Assembly: GCA_944389115.1 (NCBI GenBank)
Contig: CALXLE010000072.1
Location: forward strand, 1-36,265
Direction: 5' to 3'
Length of the DNA: 36,265 nucleotides
From: an uncultured Spirochaetaceae bacterium
Lineage (GTDB): Bacteria; Spirochaetota; Spirochaetia; Sphaerochaetales; Sphaerochaetaceae
The notes under the pieces were generated by a model that was not told the origin of the DNA, made no database searches, and was given only the letters and a program-made list of their open reading frames with translations. Each line of letters begins with the position of its first letter. Position 1 is the first letter of the stretch. The translations under genes and the position numbers were made by a program. Positions 17,312 through 24,956 of the stretch are shown piece by piece.

Positions 17312-17332
17312 AATTTATAATATCTATAAATT
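17312..17332. promoter_or_regulatory. 21-bp palindrome, probable LysR autoregulatory site
   Basis: AATTTATA (17312-17319) and TATAAATT (17325-17332) are exact inverted repeats around five bases, ending 12 bases before the LysR start. The size and dyad symmetry, with T-N11-A spacing inside, fit a LysR binding box. It probably overlaps the promoter of the regulator gene. Confidence 0.5.
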
Positions 17333-17344
17333 AGGATTATAAAT

Positions 17345-18274
17345 ATGGAATTCACAGATCTTGAATACTTCATCTGCGTCAGCGAACTGGGAAGCTTCTC
17401 AAAAGCCTCCAGCCTTCTCCATGTAAGCCAGCCTGCGATAAGCTGTGCCATCAAAAGACTTGAAAATGAATTCTCGATAGCGCTCATGGACAGATCAACT
17501 CGAACTATGAAGCTAACAAAGGCCGGATTAGCATTCTATGAGAAAGCAAAGCTCATAATAAAGGAGAGGAACAGGACCGTATCATACATGAGAAGTCTCT
17601 CTGCTCCACAGCCAGAGAGTATCAGGATAGGGATATCACCATTCTACAGCAAATACTATCTACCCCCGTTTCTTAATAAGCTCAAAGAGATCGATGGCCT
17701 GAAGTTATCAATAACTGAAAGCATATCGGCAAACCTGGAAGAAGGATTGATGCAAGGCGACATCGATATATGCTTTATTCCTCTTGAACCTATCAATCCA
17801 TTTCTTAGCTATAAGACATTGTGCATTGAAGAGATTCTTGTCGCTATTCCTAAAAGCTATGATGTCAACAATAAAGCAATACAGGGAAAAGGACTTTCAT
17901 ATATAGAACTCAAAGAACTGCAAGACCTGCCTTTTGTTTCTCTCAAACAAATACAGAAGATAAGCAAGCTTATCAATACAATCTGCCTTGAGGCCGGTTT
18001 TACTCCTGATGTCGTATACGAAACTCTCGACTGGGACACCGTGAATATAATGATTGCCAATGGTATTGGCGTCGGCTTTGTCCCTGATATCCTCTACCAG
18101 GAAGATACAGGAGGTGGCAGAAAAGTACCGAATTACTACAAAATCGCAAACCGCCATGTTTCAAGGCATTATGCTGCTGCATGGCCCAAAGGCAAGGTTC
18201 TTACCCCGATGCAGCTTACCGTCATAGAGCTATTCAGAAAAAGCCTAGCTGAATACAGACCAACGATTGAGTGA
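17345..18274 (+). CDS. LysR-family transcriptional regulator
   Basis: A 309-residue regulator. The N-terminal winged HTH is clear (YFICVSELGSFSKASSLLHVSQPAISCAIKRLE, about residues 9-41), followed by a linker helix and a LysR_substrate domain from about 90 (ESIRIGISPFY). Length is normal. AGGA lies eight bases before the ATG. It is divergent from the transporter operon with 167 bases between, the standard arrangement for a LysR protein controlling its neighbour. The co-inducer is unknown; it should be related to the transported compound. Confidence 0.94.
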   Translation: MEFTDLEYFICVSELGSFSKASSLLHVSQPAISCAIKRLENEFSIALMDRSTRTMKLTKAGLAFYEKAKLIIKERNRTVSYMRSLSAPQPESIRIGISPFYSKYYLPPFLNKLKEIDGLKLSITESISANLEEGLMQGDIDICFIPLEPINPFLSYKTLCIEEILVAIPKSYDVNNKAIQGKGLSYIELKELQDLPFVSLKQIQKISKLINTICLEAGFTPDVVYETLDWDTVNIMIANGIGVGFVPDILYQEDTGGGRKVPNYYKIANRHVSRHYAAAWPKGKVLTPMQLTVIELFRKSLAEYRPTIE

Positions 18275-18509
18275 GGATGATGATTATCTATTTTGCATAT
18301 CAGATACATTCATAGGACCAAGCCTGATACGGATGGATGAAGGATATTACGTTATCCTCCATTAATCGCATCACGTACAAGATCGGCATCAGCCAGTGAC
18401 GTAAAAGGAAGCCACAGCAAGGATGAATACTTCTTTCACAAGTACTTTGATATGTCAAAAAGGGATAAGGCCCGCCAATACCAAATCCTATAGGAAAAAT
18501 GATTGATCC
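18275..18509. other. Intergenic stretch after the LysR gene, no supported gene
   Basis: A weak hairpin AGGATA/TATCCT lies at about 18341-18356. On the minus strand a frame stays open for about 68 codons (roughly 18300-18505) but has no convincing start or recognisable motif. It may be decayed sequence at the edge of the disrupted region to the right. Confidence 0.5.
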
Positions 18510-19444
18510 TTATGTTTCTGAGAAAATTTCAGATTCCAATCTTTTATATATTTCCATATCCTCCGTAATAATCGGCGCTAAAGTATCACGAATAAATGTA
18601 TCTGCATTGTTACCACACTTTGTTAGTCCAAGATTGGTCTTTAATGCGTTATAAATATCACCTTTTGCAGATTTATAATCATCTGGAGCATGCTTCCTTG
18701 ATACAGAATTAGCCATCGCCATCTTTTTAGCTTTAATACAATTCTCAAATTGTTCTGGTTTATTGTTTAATTCACATAATTTTTTTATTACTGAATCATC
18801 AAGCAGATAGGATTCAAGATTTCGTTCTTTTAAAACCTTTATTCCTTTCCTGTTAAGCTCGGAAATCTCATAATCTGTTCGATCATCTCGATCAATCACT
18901 TTGATTATCCTGCTATGACTAAGCAGCGTATTAATAATTTCACCATGCCTTTCCTCTATATCCTCAATATCATTACATGAGCCTGCAGAAATAAAGAAAG
19001 CATCAGGATGGGTATCACCAAAAATTGTATCATAAATTGCTTTATCAAAATCTTTGCGTGTTTTCCCATTTTGACTTCCCTCGCAAAATACAATTGTTTT
19101 GGGCAACATTAATTTTGCAAAATCCCCAAAAGCAAGCTCATAGAACTTATTGAGAACTGCCCTGCTAATTTTTGAAGGGGTAATAAGTTGATCCTCATCA
19201 AAATCTCTATTCCCAAAATCAAGAAAAACAACTGTTCCAGGGTGCTCGTGTTCAATCTCTTCGGCTTCTTGAAGCATCCCAATCGAATGAGTTGACACCC
19301 AAAGTTGAGATTCGCCAGGTATTAAGCTGAAAAGTTCTCCAAGTACCTTTCCCTGAAGCTTTGTATGCATATGCAGCTCTGGCTCATCTATACAATATAC
19401 TGCATCCGGATAATATTGAGACTGAATAACCATATCTAGAAAGC
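18510..19444 (-). pseudogene. OLD-like ATPase/nuclease, N-terminal half lost at an IS end
   Basis: About 310 codons of the C-terminal part remain. Seen: Walker B/ABC D-loop AVYCIDEPELHMH, the H-loop region LWVSTHSIGML, then a TOPRIM/DUF4435-like part (TIVFCEGSQNGK, SAGSCNDIEDI, IKVIDRDD). The Walker A and signature part expected from about 200-300 preceding residues is absent. The coding sense continues four codons upstream of ATG 19433 (SFLD) and then meets the IS-like terminus at 19445, so the ATG at 19433 is an internal Met, not a real start. Intact relatives act as DNA-processing ATPases, often in phage defence. This copy is presumably inactive. It is AT-rich compared with its neighbours. 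Confidence 0.75.
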
Positions 19445-19625
19445 TGTTACCTATTACGGCTTCTGTGGGTAAGAATGTGTTACCTATATCCTACCAGAGG
19501 GAATAGAAAGTGTTACCTTTTATGGGTGCAGATCATATTGTTCTATGTTGGTTTGGCTAATGGTGCCGGCTTGTTTTTGGTTTTTCGTGTCGTCCTCGGT
19601 TGGCGTTTTGGTCCCGTCCCCAACA
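19445..19625 (-). mobile_element. Remnant of an insertion sequence (one terminus and adjoining 3' coding end)
   Basis: TGTTACCT occurs three times in the same orientation, at 19445-19452, 19476 region and 19511-19518, 31 to 35 bases apart; repeated short motifs at an end are typical of IS21-like and some other DDE elements. An open frame ending at 19520 (…TNIEQYDLHP) reads towards this terminus, as the 3' end of a transposase gene would. The other end is not seen, so the element is a fragment and the right boundary, about 19615-19640, is uncertain. The family is a guess. Confidence 0.5.
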
Positions 19626-19883
19626 CTGAATAATCTTTCCTACAGGATATATCATCTCAAGATTGCCAATAGCATGAGCTAGATATTGCTCCCTATACCA
19701 TAATTGCCGATTGAATTCAGGAGAAGAATATAATTGCTTTGAAACTTCATCCATCTCCTGTTTAAGATTCGGAATATTGAGAAATTCTTGTTCTGATTCC
19801 TTTATAAAAGCATTTATATGAGCTTCAGTCAGTTTCCCTTCTCTCGTTTTATTTTGCTTAGACCATCGGGTAATATATTCCAT
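19557..19883 (-). pseudogene. Truncated ORF of unknown function, fused to the IS remnant
   Basis: An ORF of 108 codons beginning MEYITRWSKQNK. The first 90 or so residues look like genuine coding sequence (charged, helical, with QLWYREQYLAHAIGN), but the last 18 (DQNANRGRHEKPKTSRHH) are read from the IS-like segment, so the native C-terminus is missing. It is not recognisable as the N-terminus of an ATPase: there is no Walker A. It might be a separate small gene whose 3' part was deleted together with the front of the ATPase gene. No function is proposed. Confidence 0.45.
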
Positions 19884-19967
19884 ACCTAATATTATACCCA
19901 GTAAATCACCAATGTTCTAAAACTAGGATTTAAACAACTACTCTGCTATTTCATTGATGATAAATAT

Positions 19968-20005
19968 AAAATCGCTGCAAGCTTTTTACTGCCCGCAGCA
20001 ATTTT
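19968..20005 (-). terminator. Rho-independent terminator of the guaA operon
   Basis: On the minus strand AAAATTGCTGC pairs with GCAGCGATTTT (11 pairs, one G-U) around a 16-base loop, followed by ATATTTATC. It begins 33 bases after the guaA stop. Confidence 0.75.
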
Positions 20006-20038
20006 ATTTTACTTAATTATTTATATTATAATTAATTA

Positions 20039-21592
20039 TCACTCCCACTCTATCGTTGCTGGTGGTTTTGATGAGATGTCATAGAGTACTCTGTTCACAC
20101 CTTTAACTTCATTGCAGATACGCAGTGATGCCCGCTGCAGGACGTCATAGGGCATTCTGAACCAGTCAGCTGTCATAGCATCCTCACTGGTAACTGCACG
20201 AAGTGTGCATACCTCTCTGTATGTTCTCTCATCGCCCTGAACACCAACGCTCTTCACAGGAAGAAGGTCCGCGAATGCCTGCCAGATCTTATCATAAAGA
20301 CCTGCCTTGCGGATTTCATCAATGAAGATCGCATCGATCTCGCGAAGCGTATCGAGACGTTCCTTCGTCACTTCCCCAATACATCTTACACCAAGCCCCG
20401 GGCCTGGGAATGGGTGTCTGTAAACAAGCTCATCAGGAAGTCCGAGCTCCTTGCCAAGCTCCCTTACCTCATCCTTGAAAAGTTCCTTCAATGGCTCAAG
20501 AAGCTGCCACTTAAGGTCCTCTGGGAGACCTCCAACATTGTGGTGGGATTTAATCGTTGAAGACGGCCCGCCAGAAGGAGACTTCGACTCTATTACGTCG
20601 GGATAGAGCGTTCCCTGGGCAAGGAAAGATACATCGCCGCACTTCCTTGCTTCCCTGTAGAATATATCGACGAAGATCTTGCCGATTATCTTCCTCTTAG
20701 CCTCAGGCTCTGTAACACCCTTTAATGCTTCAAGGAAATCATTCTCAGCATCAGCATACTGCAGCCTCATATTGAATGTCTTGCCGAAAAGCTCAATTAC
20801 AGACTCTGCCTCATTCTTCCTGAGCATTCCGTTGTTGACGAATACGCATACAAGCTGGTCGCCTATTGCCTTATGGATCAGCGCAGCAGCAACAGAGGAA
20901 TCAACACCGCCAGAAAGTCCGCAGAGAACAATCTTGTCCCCTACCGTCTTCCTTATCTCCTCGACCGCGTCATCGACAAAGGAACCCATATTCCAGTCTG
21001 CCTTCGCCTTGCAGATATCGAGGACAAAATTGCGGATCATAGTGATTCCCTCTGCAGAGTGCACCACCTCTGGATGGAACTGCACTCCATAGAATCTCCG
21101 GTCCCTGTCCTCAGCTACCGTGAACGGGCATGTAGGAGTTGATGAGACTACACGGAATCCAGGGGCGAGCTTGTCAACGGAATCGCCATGGCTCATCCAT
21201 ACCTGACTCTTGTCAGATACATCCTTCAGAAGCTCCGATGATCTATCCGTTATATCGATATTCTGGAGACCATACTCCTTCTTTCCTGACGAAGATACAT
21301 GGCCGCCAAGCACCTCTGTCATGACCTGAAGACCATAGCAGATGCCTAGAACGGGTATACCAAGGCTGAATATTGACTTATCGGGCCTTGGAGAACCCTC
21401 TGCTGTTACAGAGCATGGGCCTCCGGAGAATATGATGCCCTTTGGAGCAATCCTTCTCACCTCATCCGCCGTAATCGTGAAAGGAACAATCTGACTGTAT
21501 ACGCCGCATTCCCTTACACGACGTGCGATAAGCTGACTATACTGGGCTCCGAAATCGAGGACGATGACGGAATCATGATCATTTATGGCCAT
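20039..21592 (-). CDS. guaA: GMP synthase (glutamine-hydrolysing)
   Basis: The ATG at 21592 is chosen because GGAGG lies six bases upstream; a frame to 21643 overlaps the S-component gene end. The 517-residue enzyme converts XMP to GMP with ATP and glutamine. The N-terminal class I amidotransferase has Cys85 in GICYGLQ and His173/Glu175 in QFHPEVVHS; the ATP-pyrophosphatase P-loop is LSGGVDSS at 226-233; the C-terminal dimerisation domain ends in the conserved KPPATIEWE. It is the last gene of the operon, 44 bases after the ECF S component. All catalytic motifs are intact. Confidence 0.98.
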   Translation of the reverse strand: MAINDHDSVIVLDFGAQYSQLIARRVRECGVYSQIVPFTITADEVRRIAPKGIIFSGGPCSVTAEGSPRPDKSIFSLGIPVLGICYGLQVMTEVLGGHVSSSGKKEYGLQNIDITDRSSELLKDVSDKSQVWMSHGDSVDKLAPGFRVVSSTPTCPFTVAEDRDRRFYGVQFHPEVVHSAEGITMIRNFVLDICKAKADWNMGSFVDDAVEEIRKTVGDKIVLCGLSGGVDSSVAAALIHKAIGDQLVCVFVNNGMLRKNEAESVIELFGKTFNMRLQYADAENDFLEALKGVTEPEAKRKIIGKIFVDIFYREARKCGDVSFLAQGTLYPDVIESKSPSGGPSSTIKSHHNVGGLPEDLKWQLLEPLKELFKDEVRELGKELGLPDELVYRHPFPGPGLGVRCIGEVTKERLDTLREIDAIFIDEIRKAGLYDKIWQAFADLLPVKSVGVQGDERTYREVCTLRAVTSEDAMTADWFRMPYDVLQRASLRICNEVKGVNRVLYDISSKPPATIEWE

Positions 21593-21636
21593 GTATGCCT
21601 CCTGATGAAAGTCTATAGGAAACCGGCTTAGCGATT

Positions 21637-22155
21637 CTACCACCTGAGGCTGTCAAGCTGGCGATATGCCTTGCGGACACCTGTATAGAGAAGAAGTCCT
21701 ATCACAGCACCAACTGCGCTCTGCGCAATATTGCCAGGAACTTCAAGGATTGCCTCGGAGAATACCGTCAGTCCGAAAAGTGTCGTAAGGAGAAGATATC
21801 CTCCGGATACAATGACTACAGCAAGCACTGCAGCAAGAATGCACATCGCTACGGACTGGCTGTTCTTCCTGACGACAAGTCCCATGACCAGAGCCTCCAC
21901 TCCATGGACGATGAAGGATATGATTGCCCACTGAGGGAATCCTCCGATCAGGTCCGCGAAGGCAGCTCCAAGTCCACCAGCGATGAATCCGGAGAATGGA
22001 CCGAATGCATATGCGACGAACGTGACTGCAGCATCACAAAGCGAGATATACCCTCCGATAGGAGATGGTATCCTTATAATCAAAGTGAATACAGCAACAA
22101 TAGCTGTCATGATAGCAATCAGGCTGATCCTGAGCGCTGTTCTGTTCCCTGTCAT
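21637..22155 (-). CDS. ECF transporter S component, PF07155-type
   Basis: A 172-residue membrane protein with about five to six helices. It matches the ECF-ribofla_trS family pattern: an opening helix (LIAIMTAIVAVFTLIIRIP), GGYISLCDAAVTFVAYAFGP, then GFIAGGLGAAFADLIGG. S components bind the vitamin or nucleobase; this family is associated with riboflavin, HMP and other small cofactors, so the ligand is open. It begins three bases after the EcfT stop, and guaA follows at 44 bases. The whole module, S+T+fused A, is in one operon, so it is a dedicated (group I) type. Confidence 0.85.
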   Translation of the reverse strand: MTGNRTALRISLIAIMTAIVAVFTLIIRIPSPIGGYISLCDAAVTFVAYAFGPFSGFIAGGLGAAFADLIGGFPQWAIISFIVHGVEALVMGLVVRKNSQSVAMCILAAVLAVVIVSGGYLLLTTLFGLTVFSEAILEVPGNIAQSAVGAVIGLLLYTGVRKAYRQLDSLRW

Positions 22156-22158
22156 ATC

Positions 22159-22896
22159 CTACCTCACAAGCAACAAGCTGAACGGAATAATAACACCAAT
22201 AAGCCATTGTGTTAAATATCCCTCAGGATACGGGAGTTTTATGGATTTTCGTTGATTTCTGCGCCCAAATCCGCGTTCTTCAAGCGACGACGCTGTATCA
22301 GGGATCATCTTGATGGCAGCAACCGCAAGCGCTGTTATCGATGGAAGGATCGGATAGCCATGCTTGCCTTCCTCCAGCCTCAGCGACATCGAATCCCTTA
22401 TCTCCGTAAAGAGTGAGCCAAGATAAGGGATGAAGCGCAGGATAATCGAAACCGTAAGGGCCGCATTGTATGGCATGCGGAATGCTCTTAGTCCCTTTAT
22501 GATATCCTCATTGCGCTCTGTAAGGAGAAGAAGCATCAATGCCCCTGATATCCCTCCAAGCCGAGCGATGATCCTCATGATTATCCAGAGCCCTTCCTCT
22601 GTCATGACAACAAATCCCCCGACCGATAGAATCGGCAGCCCTGAACGCTTCTGGAGCGGGATGAACAGGATCAGTAAGATGAAGATCGGGATAAGGCGGG
22701 AATAGCAGCGCCATGTCTCTTTTGCACCTACCGATAGCACCATTATTACCAGCGGCATAAGGAATAAGAGTGCAAAGCCCGTCCACGATGACATGATGAA
22801 TGCGATAACCGAAAAAAGCAGTGTGGAGATAAGCTTGGGCCTTACATCAAACTTATGATAGAAGGATGTACCGTAGATATAGCTACTGACATTCAT
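22159..22896 (-). CDS. ecfT: ECF transporter transmembrane component EcfT
   Basis: The ATG at 22896 follows AAGGAGG by eight bases; the GTG at 22905 overlaps that site and is rejected. The 245-residue T component has the N-terminal HKFDVRPKLI motif typical of CbiQ/EcfT, about five hydrophobic helices, and the two coupling-helix motifs, GLRAFRMP and LEERGFGRR, that contact the ATPases. It overlaps the ATPase gene by 14 bases. It couples ATP hydrolysis to toppling of the S component. Confidence 0.92.
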   Translation of the reverse strand: MNVSSYIYGTSFYHKFDVRPKLISTLLFSVIAFIMSSWTGFALLFLMPLVIMVLSVGAKETWRCYSRLIPIFILLILFIPLQKRSGLPILSVGGFVVMTEEGLWIIMRIIARLGGISGALMLLLLTERNEDIIKGLRAFRMPYNAALTVSIILRFIPYLGSLFTEIRDSMSLRLEEGKHGYPILPSITALAVAAIKMIPDTASSLEERGFGRRNQRKSIKLPYPEGYLTQWLIGVIIPFSLLLVR

Positions 22897-24217
22897 GGAG
22901 CACACCTCCTTCTATCCTGAGTTTCCTTCCAGGAAGCGCTGCAGCGACCGACATATCATGGGTGATGGCAAGAAGTCCTCTGCCATTGTCGAGATACGCA
23001 GAGACCGCAGATGCGAAATCCTCTGACGAGAGAGCGCTGTCCATCTCGTCGAATATCACAAAGCGCCGTCTGAGCAGATAGAACACTGCAAGCTGGAGCA
23101 TCTTGGCCTTGCCATATGACAGTTCCTGGACATATGCATCAGGATCTATCCCAAAGAGATAGAACGCCTCCTCGATATCATGCTCAGAGGCCTTGGTACT
23201 TGCAGCCTCATCCCTGGCAGTTGGCAGGAAGAGCTCCTCATAAGGATTCTGCATAAGATATGCTACAGTACTGCGCCGTTCCTTCGCAGATAGCACCTTT
23301 CCATCGATTGATATCTTCCCATTCATCTCCTTCAGCAACCCTGTAAGGACACGCGAGAAAGAGCTCTTCCCGCTCCCATTCTCTCCTAGAAGAACAATGC
23401 ACTCCCCTTCATGAAGCTCGAAATGGGGTATAGAGAGGGAGAATGATGAAAGCTCATCGGAGCTTCTGTGGCTTCGCTCTATCAGAAGGTTATCTGCTTC
23501 CAGTACCGATTCCCCGATGCTCAAATGGAAATCTGGAAATGCGAATGGTCTGTACTCATATGGCCTTACGGATCCATCTGCTATGGAGAGCGTTCTGGAG
23601 AAGACTCCCTCATACTCCATAAGCATATGGCTGCCAAGGACTACCACAGTCCTGTCGAGATTCCTGATTATATCAGCAAGCCTCTTCCTCCACTCAGGAG
23701 AAAGCTCATCGAAAGCCTCATCGAGTATATAGATCTCCGGATTGACAGCGAACAGGATAGCAAGCATAAGGCGGCGCTTCTCACCACCTGAGAGCTCTGA
23801 TGTGGATACATTGCGGTATCTTCCAAGGCCGAAAAGGTCGAGGGCATAGGATATACGCTTCTGGATCTCTTCTTCCTCGAGTCTTAGATTCTCCAGAGGG
23901 AATGAGATCTCCTCCTCAACCGAGGAGAAAAGCAGCATCTCATCGGTATTCTGGCTAACTCTCCCTACGATCTCAAGTCTTTCAGGTATATCAAGGGATA
24001 GGACATCGTTACCATCCACAATGAAATGTCCGTCAAGATCACCGCTGATATATTTAGGAATTGCGCCTGTGAGTATCCTTGCAAACGTTGTTTTGCCACT
24101 GCCAGGCGATGCTATGAGCAGCAGATGCTCTCCTTTATGCAAGGAAAGCCCAAAACGGGAGAATATACCCTCTCCGCTCTCATAGCTGAATGAAAGGTCT
24201 ATATCAATGTCTGCCAT
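22883..24217 (-). CDS. ECF transporter ATPase, two fused ABC domains
   Basis: A 444-residue protein containing two ABC cassettes in one chain. Domain 1: Walker A SPGSGKTT at residues 37-44, signature LSGGEKRR, Walker B IYILDEAFDELS. Domain 2: Walker A GENGSGKSS near 278-286, a divergent signature LSYGKAK, Walker B FVIFDEMDSALS. In many ECF transporters these are separate genes ecfA1 and ecfA2; here they are fused, as in YkoD-like proteins. The first codons overlap the end of the acyltransferase gene by 14 bases, so the operon is contiguous. Confidence 0.92.
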   Translation of the reverse strand: MADIDIDLSFSYESGEGIFSRFGLSLHKGEHLLLIASPGSGKTTFARILTGAIPKYISGDLDGHFIVDGNDVLSLDIPERLEIVGRVSQNTDEMLLFSSVEEEISFPLENLRLEEEEIQKRISYALDLFGLGRYRNVSTSELSGGEKRRLMLAILFAVNPEIYILDEAFDELSPEWRKRLADIIRNLDRTVVVLGSHMLMEYEGVFSRTLSIADGSVRPYEYRPFAFPDFHLSIGESVLEADNLLIERSHRSSDELSSFSLSIPHFELHEGECIVLLGENGSGKSSFSRVLTGLLKEMNGKISIDGKVLSAKERRSTVAYLMQNPYEELFLPTARDEAASTKASEHDIEEAFYLFGIDPDAYVQELSYGKAKMLQLAVFYLLRRRFVIFDEMDSALSSEDFASAVSAYLDNGRGLLAITHDMSVAAALPGRKLRIEGGVLHECQ

Positions 24218-24953
24218 AAGGGCCTGGAAGAGTCTTCAGCGTGTTTCTGATCTCATCCTCGACAACTGTATGGACGTTCTTGAGCTCCTCCGGTGACATC
24301 TCCGCAGTATCGATAGGAGGAAGAATCTTCACATATACATGGACAATCCTGAGATTCTCAGCCCCCTCCATTGCAAAGCGCGTATTCGCCATGGCTACAG
24401 GCACAATCTTCGCCTTTGCCCTGATTGCCATCTTGAAAGCCCCTGCCTTCATCTCAGCCATCTCGCCTGTCCGGCTTCTGGTTCCTTCGGGGAATATTCC
24501 CATCGGATAGCCCGATTCGATGCGTTCCGCACCCTGTACGATTGACTTGAAGCCCTCGCGGAGACTTGAACGGTCAATAGGCACGCAATGGAGTGTCCTC
24601 AGAAGTCCATGGAGGACAGGAACCTTGAACAGTTCCTTCTTTGCGACAAGACCGCACCACATGCCAGATCCGAAGAGCACCGGGATATCGAGCATCGATG
24701 AATGGTTCGGCACATAGCAGACCTTCTCACCCCACCTAGGGATATTCTCCCTGCCTTCAACCTTCACCCTGACACCGAGGAAGAAATATATCCATCCTAT
24801 GAGCCATCCGAGAATGAAATGAACGACGGCATATGAAGCCTGTCTGAGCCTAAGTGCCCAGAGGAGTCCTCCGAAGATCATTGAGAGGACACCAAGCAGC
24901 ACGAACATCGGCGCTATGAATATGATACCTATAATGAGGCGAAGCTTTCCCAT
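24204..24953 (-). CDS. plsC: 1-acyl-sn-glycerol-3-phosphate acyltransferase (PlsC family)
   Basis: A 249-residue membrane-associated acyltransferase. An N-terminal hydrophobic helix pair (about residues 5-60) is followed by motif I NHSSMLD (83-89, the HX4D catalytic pair), motif II-like region KKELFKVPV, motif III FPEGTRS (154-160), and motif IV VPVAMANT. It makes phosphatidic acid from lysophosphatidic acid. AAGGA is eight bases before the ATG. It follows the ABC exporter stop by three bases. Specificity of PlsC-like enzymes varies and ornithine-lipid or other acyl acceptors are possible, but the motifs are standard. Confidence 0.9.
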   Translation of the reverse strand: MGKLRLIIGIIFIAPMFVLLGVLSMIFGGLLWALRLRQASYAVVHFILGWLIGWIYFFLGVRVKVEGRENIPRWGEKVCYVPNHSSMLDIPVLFGSGMWCGLVAKKELFKVPVLHGLLRTLHCVPIDRSSLREGFKSIVQGAERIESGYPMGIFPEGTRSRTGEMAEMKAGAFKMAIRAKAKIVPVAMANTRFAMEGAENLRIVHVYVKILPPIDTAEMSPEELKNVHTVVEDEIRNTLKTLPGPYGRH

Positions 24954-24956
24954 ATC

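Noticed and set aside
18300-18505. Minus-strand open frame of about 68 codons
   Set aside because: No good start codon, no ribosome binding site and no recognisable motif.
19445-19520. Three TGTTACCT copies as a CRISPR array
   Set aside because: The repeats are only eight to ten bases long and sit at an IS-like end; there are no CRISPR-length repeats or cas genes.
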